Shown: in pieces, positions 48,804 to 59,000 of the stretch
How positions within the stretch are numbered: the first letter of the stretch is position 1
Layout: each line of letters begins with the position of its first letter
Assembly (NCBI GenBank): GCA_949293555.1
Contig: CASFDV010000001.1
Span: 302,605-366,604, forward strand
DNA length: 64,000 nucleotides
Origin: an uncultured Bacillota bacterium
Lineage (GTDB): Bacteria > Bacillota_I > Bacilli_A > RFN20 > CAG-826
Direction: 5' to 3'
Program-made: the position numbers and the translations under genes
Notes under the pieces: generated by a model
The model's database searches: none
What the model saw: only the letters and a program-made list of their open reading frames with translations
What the model was told of the DNA's origin: nothing

Positions 48804-49975
48804 TCCCTGTCCCCCTCCCCGGTCGCCTCATGGAACGCTGCCTTCGCGTACTCCCTCTCCTCCTCGCCCATCTCCTTCCCGAGCATCGCCTTGTGGAACT
48901 CCTCGAAAAGAAGGAGGGGCTCCTTCCTTTCCCCGGTCTTCGGGGAAGAAAGGAGGGCACGCCCTTCCATCCTCCGGTAGCCCACCCAGGCTGCCAGAGG
49001 AAACCGAGCCTTCAGCCTCCGCATCGGCTCCTCGACCCTTTCCCTGTCCTCGAGAAGGGCGAACACGTAGTCCCCCTCATGGCCTTCCGTAGAAAGGATT
49101 TCCTCAAGGGTGCCCTGAAGGAGTACGACGTCGTGGAGCGGCTTCCAGGGAAAAAATCGGGGCGAGGCCTTTCCCTCCCCGTCGATCTCCACGACGAGAA
49201 AGTCCCTCTCCTGCCCCGCCTCGTCCCTCTCGAACTTCAAGGGAGCGCCTGGGTAATAGCCATGGGAGCACACCTTCGTCCTCTTGTGGATGTGCCCGAG
49301 GGCGAGGTAGTCGAACCCATCGAAAAGGGAAAGGGGAAGGTTCCCCGTCCCCCCGACCTCGTAGCCATCCTCCCCCGCGACAAGGGGAAGGGCCGTCTCC
49401 GACCCCCCGGGGACCAAGGGCTTCCCGGAGGAAGGAAGGACGAGCTGGTGGGCGAGGAGGACCCGAGGTCCATTCTTTTCCGGAAGAAGAGAGAAGAGGG
49501 AAGAGATCCCTTCCCCGAGGGAGGAGAACTCCTTCCCTAGGGCAAGGGAGAGGGACGCCCTGCTTTGGTAGGGAAGGAGATGGAAGTCCACCCCTTTGAT
49601 CGAAACTGGAGCGAGGACGTCCTTCGCCTCCGTGGCGATATGGACCCCTCCCCTCCGGGCGAACTCCGAAAGGTAGGAAAGCCGGTCCGCGGAATCATGG
49701 TTCCCCGCGATCATAAGGACGGGAATCCTGGCCTCCGCGCAGTCGGCGAGAAAGGTCCCCAGGACCTTCTGGGCCGCCCCGGATGGCGCGCCCGTGTCGT
49801 AGACGTCCCCCGCGACAAGGATCGCGTCGAGCGCCTCCCTCTTCGCAAGCGAAAGCGCCTTCTCTAGCATGAAGGAGGCATCCTCGAGAAGGTCGTACTC
49901 CCGGAGCCTCTTCCCGAGGTGGAGGTCGCTTAGCTGGAGGAACTTCACGGGGACACTATAAGGCAGAGGAAGCAT
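48800..49975 (-). CDS. sbcD: Nuclease SbcCD exonuclease subunit
   Basis: A 391-residue Mre11-type metallophosphoesterase. It has motifs LSDLHLGK, AGDVYDTG, AGNHDSADR, LLAHQ and LGHIHKR, all in order. Possible starts are GTG 49984, ATG 49975 and GTG 49948. The ATG is chosen because AAAGGG/GGGG precede it; the family start usually corresponds to VKFLQLSDLHLG at 49948. First gene of the sbcDC operon, divergent from the DUF362 gene. Confidence 0.93.
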   Translation of the reverse strand: MLPLPYSVPVKFLQLSDLHLGKRLREYDLLEDASFMLEKALSLAKREALDAILVAGDVYDTGAPSGAAQKVLGTFLADCAEARIPVLMIAGNHDSADRLSYLSEFARRGGVHIATEAKDVLAPVSIKGVDFHLLPYQSRASLSLALGKEFSSLGEGISSLFSLLPEKNGPRVLLAHQLVLPSSGKPLVPGGSETALPLVAGEDGYEVGGTGNLPLSLFDGFDYLALGHIHKRTKVCSHGYYPGAPLKFERDEAGQERDFLVVEIDGEGKASPRFFPWKPLHDVVLLQGTLEEILSTEGHEGDYVFALLEDRERVEEPMRRLKARFPLAAWVGYRRMEGRALLSSPKTGERKEPLLLFEEFHKAMLGKEMGEEEREYAKAAFHEATGEGDRE

Positions 49976-49986
49976 CTTCCCCACCC

Positions 49987-50015
49987 TTTACAAGGAAGAA
50001 CGGCGACATGAGAAT
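49987..50015 (+). promoter_or_regulatory. Promoter of the DUF362 gene
   Basis: TTTACA (49987-49992), a 17-base spacer and GAGAAT (50010-50015), followed by AAGGAGG and the ATG at 50043. Confidence 0.5.
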
Positions 50016-50042
50016 TTTCCTGGACAAAGAAGGAGGCTTCCG

Positions 50043-51044
50043 ATGAGCGAGAAGATCATTCCCGGGACGGGCGGGGACCATTACGTCCCTTATGAGGAAA
50101 GGACCGGCTCCGAGTCGATCGTCTACTTCACCCGCGACCTATCCGCCGAAGGGCTGAGGAAAGCCTTCCTCAAGGTAAGGGATCCTCTCGTCGGGAAGAT
50201 CGCGGTCAAGCTCCACACCGGCGAGCCCCACGGGCCGAACATCATCCCGCGGCCCTGGGTGAAGGAGCTCCTGGAGAAGGAGCTGCCAGAAGCCACGATC
50301 GTCGAGACGAACTCCTACTACGACGGCCCGCGCTACACGACGGAACGCCATAGGGAAACCCTGAAGGTAAACGGCTGGACCGACTTCGCCGAGGTGGACA
50401 TCCTCGACGAGGACGGGGCGAAGGAATACCCCGTCCACGGAGGCAAATGGTTCGACCATATGTGCCTCGGGGCGCACGTGGACCGCTACGACTCCCTCCT
50501 CGCCCTCACCCACTTCAAGGGCCATAGCAAGGGCGGCTTCGGCGGCTCCAACAAGAACCTCGGCATCGGCATGGCCGACGGCAGGCTCGGCAAAGCCATG
50601 ATCCACACCACCCCGGGGCAAAGCGACCAGTGGGACATCGGCGACGAGGAGTTCATGGAAAGGATGACGGAGTCCACGAAGGCCACCCTCGACCATTTCG
50701 CCCCGCGCATCTCCTACGTCAACGTGATGAGGAACATGTCGGTGAGCTGCGACTGCGAGGGAGTGAACGCCGAGCCCGTCGTCACCCCTGACGTCGGGAT
50801 CCTAGCCTCCCTCGACATCCTCGCGATCGACCAGGCATGCGTCGACATCGTCTACGCGATGAAGGAAGAGGAGCACCACGACCTCGTGGAAAGGATCGAG
50901 TCCCGTCACGGGCACCGCCAGCTCAGCTACATGAAGGAGCTCGGCATGGGGAACGACCGCTACGTGCTGATCGACCTCGACAACGGAGAGAAGCGCATCT
51001 ACGCCAAGGACTGCGTAGTCAACCTGAAGCCCTTTGGCAAGTAA
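50043..51044 (+). CDS. DUF362-domain protein
   Basis: A 333-residue cytoplasmic protein matching DUF362. Segments include KIAVKLHTGEPHGPNIIPRP, then a THFKGHSKGGFGGSNKNLGIGMADG core and CDCEGVNAEPVVTPDVGILASLDILAIDQAC. The ferredoxin-type 4Fe-4S cluster seen in many relatives is missing; only the CDC pair remains. The family is widespread in anaerobes with no settled function. AAGGAGG lies 8 bases from the ATG. It is monocistronic with its own promoter and terminator. Confidence 0.85.
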   Translation: MSEKIIPGTGGDHYVPYEERTGSESIVYFTRDLSAEGLRKAFLKVRDPLVGKIAVKLHTGEPHGPNIIPRPWVKELLEKELPEATIVETNSYYDGPRYTTERHRETLKVNGWTDFAEVDILDEDGAKEYPVHGGKWFDHMCLGAHVDRYDSLLALTHFKGHSKGGFGGSNKNLGIGMADGRLGKAMIHTTPGQSDQWDIGDEEFMERMTESTKATLDHFAPRISYVNVMRNMSVSCDCEGVNAEPVVTPDVGILASLDILAIDQACVDIVYAMKEEEHHDLVERIESRHGHRQLSYMKELGMGNDRYVLIDLDNGEKRIYAKDCVVNLKPFGK

Positions 51045-51060
51045 GGGCAATCCGGCGCGA

Positions 51061-51087
51061 AGGAGGGCTGCAACGGCCCTCTTTTTC
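51061..51087 (+). terminator. Rho-independent terminator
   Basis: GAGGGC/GCCCTC stem followed by TTTTTCT, 17 bases after the stop at 51044. Confidence 0.85.
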
Positions 51088-51117
51088 TAAGAAATGGATT
51101 GGGATTTGCGTAATTAA

Positions 51118-51161
51118 GGAACACCCTTGATCGATAGCGAAGGACGATCGGCAGGTGTTCC
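51118..51161. other. Long imperfect hairpin of unknown role
   Basis: GGAACACC (51118-51125) pairs with GGTGTTCC (51154-51161), and an inner GATCG pairs with CGATC. It lies between two converging terminators and belongs to no recognised gene. It may be element debris or a small structured RNA. Confidence 0.35.
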
Positions 51162-51212
51162 CTGACAGGAGAGACCCAAGGGGAAAATCTTGATTCATCA
51201 TGGGTTTTCGCA

Positions 51213-51240
51213 AGAAAAAGGCGCCCTCGACGGGCGCCTT
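51213..51240 (-). terminator. Rho-independent terminator
   Basis: Minus-strand AAGGCGCCC/GGGCGCCTT stem, 5-base loop, TTTTTC; ends the three-gene surface-protein operon. Confidence 0.9.
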
Positions 51241-51255
51241 GGTGAAGTCGGGGGC

Positions 51256-53028
51256 TCAAGCTACCGTTACGTCCCCGTCGGAGCAGTGGACGACAGAGCC
51301 TTCGATGAGGGTGTCTTCGTGCCACTCCCCGGCGGAGCCGTGGAGGTTGACGGAGGCCCACTCCGCCACCGTGCCCAGGTAGTTGACCCGGAGGGCGTTG
51401 CCCGCCGCGCCTCCCGCGGCCTCGAGGTACATGGAACGGAACGCCCCGTGGATCGAAGTGACGCTCGCGGGGATGGTCACCTCCTTCAGCACGCTCTGGT
51501 AGCAGAACGAGTCCTGCGCAAGGGAAGCAACGCCCTCAGGCACGGAGAAGGAAGTCGCCGGAAGGGCGTACGGATAGACGAGAAGCGAAGGCTCCTCGCC
51601 CTTCGTATAAAGCACCCCGTCCTTGATTTCGAGATAGAGGTTCCCTTCCTCGATGGTGAAGGTCCCCTCCCTCCCGAGGGTGGTCACCCCTTGGAAAGGG
51701 TTGATGCCGACTTCCCTGAGGGTGCTGGGAAGATGGACGGAGGCGATGTAGTTCGCCCTCCCGAAGGCGACGTCCCCGATGCTGAGGAGCCCTTCGTTCA
51801 GGGAGAGCGATATGAGGGATGAGCAAAGCTCGAAGGCGGACTTCTCGATCCTCCGGAGGCTCGCCGGGCAGGAGAGGAAGCTCACCGCGGTGGAGATGAA
51901 CGCCTCCTCCCCGATGGTCTCGAGTCCCTCCGCAAGATAGATCTCGCGAAGGCTCCTGGCGAAGTAGAAGGAACGGGATCCGATCTCCTTGAGAGTGGAA
52001 GGGAAGCTCGCCTTCCTCGCGCCCGTCGAGTAGAAGGACCCCTCCCCCAGGGAAAGGAGGCCTTCGGGAAGGATGGCTTCCTCAAGGGAAGAGGTGTAGG
52101 AGAAGGCCATCTCCCCGATGCTCTCCAGCCCGTCGGGGAAGGAAACCTCCCTGAGATTCCTCGCGGAAGCGAAGGACTCCTCCCCGACGGAAAGGACGCC
52201 GGCAGGAATGGCGACACTCTCGAGGGCCCCCGCGTCCTCGAAGGCGTGCGCGAGGATGTTTTTCGTCCCGGAAGGCACCAAGTACTCCTTCCCGGGCTTC
52301 GCGATCGGGTAGCGGGCCAGGTCGTCCCCTTGGAATAGGACGCCGTCGACGGAAGAGAAGGCCTCGTTCTCCTCGTCCACCAGAATCTCCTCAAGATCCC
52401 AGGCATCGAGGAAGGGGTCGCCGGAGAAGGAGGACACGCTCTTCCCGATCCTCACGGAATCCACCGCAAGATTCCGGAAGACGCCTTCGCCAAGGCTCGT
52501 CACGGGGATGCTCTCCCCAGAGGAGACGACTTCGTCGGGAATCACAACGGGAGAGGGAACCTCGACAGGGGCTTCATAAGAGAGAATCTCCGCAGTCCCG
52601 TCCTCTTTCACTCGGAAACCGAAGTCCGAGGGATCCGTCTCGATAAGGACGAACCTCGCCTCAAGAAGGTTCTCTCCCTCCTGCGCGACGAAGGTGTGGT
52701 AGCGCCCGCTCAGGGGAAGGGGCTCTCCCCCCATGGTCAGCGAGAGGAGGGTCTCCCCCTTCCCGGGACGAGCTTCGACAGTGACGGTGTCCCCGGGCTC
52801 GACGAGTTCCGCGAAATTGTCCTGGTTGATCTCCTTCCCGTCCTTGAAGAGGCGGACGATGCCCGAACCCTCCACGACGATCGACAAGGAAAAGGATTCT
52901 TCCTGGAACGAGGAGGAAACACCCGAGGAAAGAGAGGAGGAGGGACTCCCCTCCTCCCCGTTCCCGCAGGATCCCAGGACCACGGCGGACCCCAAAAGGA
53001 CCGCCGCGAGAAGAACGGACTTCCTCAC
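51256..53028 (-). CDS. BspA-type leucine-rich-repeat lipoprotein
   Basis: A 590-residue lipoprotein starting with GTG at 53028 (MRKSVLLAAVLLGSAVVLGSC; lipobox LGSC). A Ser-rich linker and an InlB-like strand domain (about 45-130) are followed by about twelve LRR_5 units. These have the form SVAIPAGVLSVGEESFASARNLREVSFPDG..., with I-G-x-x-A/S-F spacing. Such treponemal BspA-like repeats commonly mediate host or matrix binding. The GTG overlaps the stop of the preceding gene (GTGA), so it is the last gene of a three-protein operon. Adhesion is inferred from the family. Confidence 0.85.
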   Translation of the reverse strand: MRKSVLLAAVLLGSAVVLGSCGNGEEGSPSSSLSSGVSSSFQEESFSLSIVVEGSGIVRLFKDGKEINQDNFAELVEPGDTVTVEARPGKGETLLSLTMGGEPLPLSGRYHTFVAQEGENLLEARFVLIETDPSDFGFRVKEDGTAEILSYEAPVEVPSPVVIPDEVVSSGESIPVTSLGEGVFRNLAVDSVRIGKSVSSFSGDPFLDAWDLEEILVDEENEAFSSVDGVLFQGDDLARYPIAKPGKEYLVPSGTKNILAHAFEDAGALESVAIPAGVLSVGEESFASARNLREVSFPDGLESIGEMAFSYTSSLEEAILPEGLLSLGEGSFYSTGARKASFPSTLKEIGSRSFYFARSLREIYLAEGLETIGEEAFISTAVSFLSCPASLRRIEKSAFELCSSLISLSLNEGLLSIGDVAFGRANYIASVHLPSTLREVGINPFQGVTTLGREGTFTIEEGNLYLEIKDGVLYTKGEEPSLLVYPYALPATSFSVPEGVASLAQDSFCYQSVLKEVTIPASVTSIHGAFRSMYLEAAGGAAGNALRVNYLGTVAEWASVNLHGSAGEWHEDTLIEGSVVHCSDGDVTVA

Positions 53029-54497
53029 CCGATCAGGCCCTCGAGAGTGGTCGACCCGACGCCGGAGAATGTGATCGTCGCCTCGCCCGAGACATAGGTC
53101 CCCATGATGCCGTCAAGGAGCCCGTAGGAGAGGACGATCTTCCCGATGCCGCCATCCTCGCCGAGGGTAACCCGGACTTCATCGAGCCCGTCCATCCCGT
53201 CGATCGCGAAGGGCCTCCTGTCGATATGGAAGCAATCGGTGAGAAGGGAGGCGTAACCCTCCTTGGACACATATTCCTCCCCGACCTTCTCGAAGAAGGC
53301 GCCGGAGACCCCGGCGATCGTGGGGAGGAGGTCCTCGTAGACATAGGCCCCGCAGTAGCCGGCGGGGAAGGGGGAGCTCCCGTCGTCATTGTAGATGCCT
53401 TCCTCGTGGATGACCCACTCGCCCGACTCGGAATCGTAGGCGTAGGGATATAGGCTCGGATCCATCTCTGAACGAGGCGCGAGGTAGTAGTCCTCCTCGA
53501 ACACCGGGCCGGGGAGTCCGGTCTTGGTGACGTCATGGACATAGAGCTCCTTCCCGGTGAAGGAATACTCCATCGTCTCCTCGACTTGCTCGGTGGTGCT
53601 GTCCGCGAGGTTCTCCTCCGTCCTCTTGTCCTCCACCTTCATCAGGAAGCTCTGGCCCTCGAGGGTGGAGAAGGCGTCTCCCACCCTCTTCGCGTCCGCA
53701 TCCTCCTCAAGAGGGGAAAGATGCTCGATCGTCCTCTCCCCGAGGCTCTCGATATAGAAGGTGGCCTTGTTGGAGATGAGGCTCCTCGCCCCGGTGAGGG
53801 AGTCGATGCTCGTGATGGGGGAAAGGACGAGCGAGAAGGAGGTGAACTTCCCTCCGTCCACCCGGAAGTAGGCTTCCTGGGGAAGGGAGAAGGCGCCCGA
53901 GTTCAGGGAGTAGAGAAGATTGTTGGCAATGATGCCGGCCTTCCCGGGATCAACGTCGTAGCGCACGTACGCCTCGAAGTCCTCGTCGAGGACGAGGTCC
54001 TCCTCGAGGAGGATCGTCGCGAAGTTATAGAAGCCGTTGTCCCCGAAAGTGAGGTTTGCGTAATCCTGGACGACCTCGTTCTTCTCATTGAGGCGTTCCT
54101 GGTAGGCGCGGCCGTTTTCGTCGGAGAAGTAGGCGTAGGGTCCTTCCGCGTCGATGGTGACGCCGCCCTCGACCCGGTAGGAGTAGCGGGACATCGCCTC
54201 CTCGGCCCCGTTGAAGGCGATCTCGTTGTAGTAGGTGTTCGTCTCCTGAGGCTCCCCGGAGATCACCGGGAATCCCTCTGCGTCATAGGCGGCGGGATAG
54301 CGTTCCTGGACGATGGTCCCGCTCAAGGCGAAGCCCTCCCGCATGAGGCGGATGTTCTCCCCGAGGGTGACGTCGGAGAAAGGCTCGATCTCGCTTACGG
54401 CGGGGCTGCCGTTGGCAAGGAGGAAAGTCCCGCCCCCGAGAAGGGGAAGGGCAAGGAGCCCGGGAAGGAGGATGAGGATCGTTTTCTTGCTGTTCAT
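53025..54497 (-). CDS. Exported protein, paralogue of the upstream lipoprotein
   Basis: A 490-residue protein with an N-terminal hydrophobic segment (LILLPGLLALPLLGGGTFLLANG) but no lipobox Cys. It is therefore a secreted or signal-anchored protein. The body parallels the lipoprotein at 54506. An opening NIRLMREGFALSGTIVQERY matches KIAALRTGFRVEGDLVVEESY, and there is a shared middle segment LEGQSFLMKV/MEGKEVTLSR and ending GEATITFSGVGS/GTMTISFSGLGD. Function unknown. It lies between, and is coupled to, two other surface-protein genes. Confidence 0.75.
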   Translation of the reverse strand: MNSKKTILILLPGLLALPLLGGGTFLLANGSPAVSEIEPFSDVTLGENIRLMREGFALSGTIVQERYPAAYDAEGFPVISGEPQETNTYYNEIAFNGAEEAMSRYSYRVEGGVTIDAEGPYAYFSDENGRAYQERLNEKNEVVQDYANLTFGDNGFYNFATILLEEDLVLDEDFEAYVRYDVDPGKAGIIANNLLYSLNSGAFSLPQEAYFRVDGGKFTSFSLVLSPITSIDSLTGARSLISNKATFYIESLGERTIEHLSPLEEDADAKRVGDAFSTLEGQSFLMKVEDKRTEENLADSTTEQVEETMEYSFTGKELYVHDVTKTGLPGPVFEEDYYLAPRSEMDPSLYPYAYDSESGEWVIHEEGIYNDDGSSPFPAGYCGAYVYEDLLPTIAGVSGAFFEKVGEEYVSKEGYASLLTDCFHIDRRPFAIDGMDGLDEVRVTLGEDGGIGKIVLSYGLLDGIMGTYVSGEATITFSGVGSTTLEGLIG

Positions 54498-54505
54498 AGG
54501 GCACC

Positions 54506-55990
54506 TCAGATGATCTCGACGGGGAAGGGAGGCTTGGAGTCGCCAAGCCCGGAGAAGGAGATGGTCATCGTCCCGGAGTTTCCGAGGAAGTCGCTATAGG
54601 AGGACTCCACGTGGGAGATGCAGTTCTCCGCCTCGTCGACGTACACCTTGACGTCCGTCACGTAGCCGTTATCCACGGGGGTGAAGGTGTCGAAGGTGGA
54701 CATGAAGACGTCGCGGACGATGAAGGGGATGTTGTCGAGGTTCGGCGTGTAGGAGCCGTCCTCGTTCCGATCGAAGATGTTCGCGGAGAGGCCGGAAAGC
54801 GAGTAGGCGACCTGCGCGTAGGTGAAGACGTTGTCGATCCCCGTGAAGTTCGAAGAGTTCATCTGGAAGGCGTTCTGGGAGGCGTTCCACTGATGGACCC
54901 GGAGCTTCCCGCCCGGGAGGACGCTCTTGAGAAGGAAGTCCGAGGCGCTAGGCGCGGTCGGGGCCTCTTCCCCTTCCTCGAGGGAATAGGCCTGGCTGTA
55001 GATGCCCTCGTCCTCGCCCATGTTGTAGATGGTGAGGCAGGAGTCCTCCCCGACATAGACGCCGTCCATGTAGGGCGAGATCCTCCGGGAGAGGGTGACT
55101 TCCTTCCCCTCCATGTTCTGGAGAGCGTTCCGGAGCGGCTCGTTCTCAGCCTTCATCGGCTGGGCCTGGATGACGTCCTTCGCGTTCGCCGTCCCGATCT
55201 GGTCGATCGCGAGCGACACCTCGTAGTTCCTCCTGACCCAGGTCTGGTGATAGGGATCCTCCTCGGTCCCCACCGTGGAGGCCGAGGTCCCGTCCATCGC
55301 CTCGGAGACGAAATGCGCGGAGGCGGAGCCATCCCCAAAGGTCACCCGCCTCGTCGCGAAGGCGACGTTCTGCCGGAAGCCTTCCGTCTGGGAGAAGAGG
55401 GTGCTGAAGAAGATGCTTGCCTTGGAGGGCGCGAGGGAGAAGGTCCAGCCCTCGACAGGGGAAAGATCCTCCCTCTGGATCATCTTGAAGGGGTTGATGA
55501 GGCCGTTCGCCCCATAGGGGATGAGCTCCCCGTCGGCATCCGCGGCAAGCCCGCGGACGACCTGGTTCCCGTAGTCGAGGTACACCAGCGCGGCGTATCC
55601 CCCCTCGTCATAGGCGTTCTCCCCGCCCGAGTAGACGAGGCTCCCGTCCTCGAGGACTTCGTAGGCCCGCCGGTCGATCCCGACGTAGTCCGAGTGGTCC
55701 TGGAAGAGGAAGACGACGCGGTAGCGCTCCTCCTTCGCCTCCAGCGCCTCGTCGGGCACCTGGAAGGAAGAGTCCGCGAAGTAGCTTTCCTCGACGACGA
55801 GGTCCCCCTCCACCCGGAAGCCGGTCCGGAGGGCAGCGATCTTGTCGTTGATGAAGTTCTCCGCGACCGGAACGGAGGAAGAGACTCCCTCGCTTCCCGA
55901 GGAAGAGCTCGCGGAGGTGACCGTATCGTCCCCGCACGCGGCAAGGACGAGAAGCGGCACTCCCAGTAGCAATAGGCATGCTTTCTTCAT
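54506..55990 (-). CDS. Uncharacterised lipoprotein, first gene of the surface operon
   Basis: A 494-residue lipoprotein (MKKACLLLLGVPLLVLAAC) with a Ser/Gly-rich linker. AAAGGAG is 5 bases before the ATG. The mature part is beta-rich and aligns along its length with the exported protein encoded next (53025-54497). It also shows weaker similarity to those at 18750 and 12136. It ends FLGNSGTMTISFSGLGDS before a short tail. No catalytic motif; probably one of an expanded family of surface proteins. Confidence 0.75.
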   Translation of the reverse strand: MKKACLLLLGVPLLVLAACGDDTVTSASSSSGSEGVSSSVPVAENFINDKIAALRTGFRVEGDLVVEESYFADSSFQVPDEALEAKEERYRVVFLFQDHSDYVGIDRRAYEVLEDGSLVYSGGENAYDEGGYAALVYLDYGNQVVRGLAADADGELIPYGANGLINPFKMIQREDLSPVEGWTFSLAPSKASIFFSTLFSQTEGFRQNVAFATRRVTFGDGSASAHFVSEAMDGTSASTVGTEEDPYHQTWVRRNYEVSLAIDQIGTANAKDVIQAQPMKAENEPLRNALQNMEGKEVTLSRRISPYMDGVYVGEDSCLTIYNMGEDEGIYSQAYSLEEGEEAPTAPSASDFLLKSVLPGGKLRVHQWNASQNAFQMNSSNFTGIDNVFTYAQVAYSLSGLSANIFDRNEDGSYTPNLDNIPFIVRDVFMSTFDTFTPVDNGYVTDVKVYVDEAENCISHVESSYSDFLGNSGTMTISFSGLGDSKPPFPVEII

Positions 55991-56010
55991 ATTTCTCCTT
56001 TCATGGGAAA

Positions 56011-56032
56011 CGGGCGGCCTCGCGGTCGCCCG
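56011..56032 (-). terminator. Possible attenuating terminator between surface-protein genes
   Basis: CGGGCG/CGCCCG stem with a GC-rich 10-base loop followed by only TTT on the minus strand. It lies 22 bases after the giant lipoprotein's stop and 20 bases before the next start codon. Confidence 0.5.
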
Positions 56033-56054
56033 GATCGTCTTGCTGGACTACCTT

Positions 56055-59000
56055 CTAATAGATGAACCAATTGATGGTGACCGTGGCGCTGCCTTCCGCG
56101 GGCATTTCGAAGTAGTAGTAGCCCGTCATTTCGACCACAATGACATCTCCGCCGTTCACCTGGACTCCGTTGGTGCGGACGTTCCCGCCCGTCACCCCGA
56201 TGTAGACGAGGTCACCAGGATTCGCGGAGGTAATCTCCGTCTCGCCGAAGTCGCTGTAGAACTTCACCTCGGCGCCTTCCGGAGCGTTCTCCTCCGGCAC
56301 CCAGATGAGGTTGCCCTGAGCGGGATCGTCTTCCTCCTCCCAGAGAACGGTGATCGTCACGTTCTCCTCGGGCATTTCGAACTCCCAGGTCCCTGCGCCG
56401 TAATCAGCGCTCGGGGTGGCAGGCTCTCCGTTCACGAGGACGCCGGTCGGAGTCGCGGTCTCACACCAGACGTTCACCAGCACGGTGTCACCGGCAGAAG
56501 CGGTGGTAATCTGCCCGGCATCCGATCCGGAGCTAGGGAAGAACATCACATCGGCGTCGGGATCGCCCTCGCCAGGAACGTACGTGAGGCTGTAGGAATC
56601 ACCAGTGACAGGCGGCTCCCCTGACTCGCCCCAGGTAAGGACAAGGTGAGCATTCTCTTCCGGCATAGTGATGACGTAGTAAGTGATATACCCATCGGAA
56701 TAGGTTTCCGTGACAGGGTCGCCATTCATGGTGATTGAGGTCGGCGCGGCGTAAGTCCCATCCTCATAGGCGTCGATGTAAATCATTTCGCCAGCGGGAA
56801 CTGCGTCGAGACCGGAAAGCGTAAGCTGTTCCATCCATCCGCCCGGGTTCAGGGTGTAGAAGTCGGCGTTCCCGCTTTCGGTGCCAGCGGTTTCATAAGT
56901 AAGCGCGTAGGTGTCCGCGGGCGGATCCTGCTCTTCCCAGGAAAGGACCAGGTGGGCATCGCCCTCGGGCATGGTGATGACGTAATAGGTGACGAAGCTG
57001 GTTTCGTAGGTGTCGGTTACCGGCTCGCCGTTCAGGGTGACGGAGGTCGGGATGGGCCAGCCGCTCACATCGAGATAGGCGTCAATGTAAATGACCGTTC
57101 CGGGTTCCACGGACTGAAGTTCTGCGGTTGTAAACTGCTGGTAGCCAGGCGCGCCGGACCCGTTGTCTTTGTAGAAGTAGGCAACGCCACTGCCGTTGTC
57201 ATTCTGGAGCTCGTATGTAAGCGCGCCTCCAGCGGGCTTCGTCAGGTGGACAACGATCTCGACATCCTCCGCGCCCATGTCGAAGGTGTAGTAGGTCTTG
57301 CCAAGGTACTGGGAAGTCAGAAGAGCGGAGCCGTCCTTCGTGACGGACTCAAGCTCATAGCCGCTCTCGGGATCGACCTGGACAAGGACATTGACCCAGA
57401 CGCCTTCCTCTACGGAAGAGGGATCGATCGGGTTGGTGAGGCCCTTGTACCCGTCGTAGTAGGTCAGGGTGACGGCGCCCGCGGCCTCGGCGGGATCGAC
57501 CACATGGGTGACCGCGTGCCCCGTCTCGGCAGAGGAGGCCCACTCGATTGTGATCACGACGTCCTCGGCCGGCATGATGAAGGACCATGTGGCCCCGTAC
57601 TCGTGGGTCGCTTCCGTTCCGTTGACGAGAACCCTGGAGACTTCGGAGCCGCTGATGATGCCGCCGGTGATGCCGAACATGATCTCATCGCCTTCCTCGG
57701 CCTGGGTGGTCGAAACCCAGTTGACGTAAATGTAGTAGGAAAGGTCAGCGGGATCGTTTTCGCTCGGCTGGTAGGTGATGGTGTAGGTGTCGGCTGCCTG
57801 CGGCCACTCGACAGTGATGGCCACGTTTTCCGAAGGAACGGTCAGCTTGTACTTGCCGGTGTTGTCGTCAAGAGGGACTTCCACGCCGTTGGCGAACACC
57901 TTGTCCGGCCAGATGTTGTCCGCGTAGATGTCAAGGTAATAAGTCTCTCCAGGAACGGCCTGGAAGGAAGTGCCCTCGATGGTCTGCCAGCTGGAGTTCT
58001 GGACAACGCATGCGGCCCCTTCGGGAGCATCGGCCCCAAGGTTGATGGTGACGGTGACGGCCTGCGCGTAGACGATGCGAATCTGAACGTCTTCGTCCGG
58101 CATCTCCTCGATGACGTACCTGGTCCAGCCATCGACAAGGGTGGTCCCAAGCGCCGTATCTCCGAGATAGACCCCGACGAGCTTGTGGTTGAGGGGCGCG
58201 TTGCTCACCTTGATGTAGACGGTCTCTCCCGCCTTGGCGGTGGTGATCTCTTCCTGGCTCTCGTTATAGAAGGTCGCGGAGAGGGTGGGGTCGGTCGTTC
58301 CTTCGATCTTGTAGGAGAGGGCGTGCCCGGTGGTCGGGACGGTGGCCTCGACGCTGATCGCGATGTCCTGATAGGGCATCGTGAAGGTGTAGACGTAGGG
58401 CTCTTCCTCGCTCTCGGTCCACCCGATGTACTTGTCCTCGGCAGGAGTGCCGTTCACAAGCACCTGGTCGACGGTGACGCCCTCGGGAACGTCGAGAGTG
58501 ACGGTGATGGTCTCGCCCTGGTGGGCGACCGCGGTCGTCCCTTCCTCGTTCGCGAAAGTCGCGGTGATCCCGGTGTCCCCGCCGTCGAAGGAGAGGTTGT
58601 AGTAGATCCACTCCGCCTCCGCGGTCAGGACGACGCCTTCCTCGGGCATCACGAAGGAGCCGAACCCGTCCTCGTCGAGGGCGATCTCGTTCCCGTTCCA
58701 GGTCACCTTCTCAAGGGTGAGGATCTTCGTGTAGGAGCCCATGACCTTGGCCTGCACGTAGATGGTCTCCCCGGCCTCCCAGGTCGTCTGGTCGAAGGGA
58801 TAGGGGACGAGCTCGCGCTGGGTGCCGAAGTAGGTCTCGTTCTCGACGATCTCCGAGCCGATGGAGATGCTGATCCCGTCCGGCTCCTGGATCTCGATCG
58901 CGTGGCCGGCAGGAGCCTGTCCCTCGGTCTCGATGGTGATGGTGACGTCCTTCGCGGGCATCGTGAAGAAGGCGCTGGTGCCCTCTAGCTCAAGAGCCTC

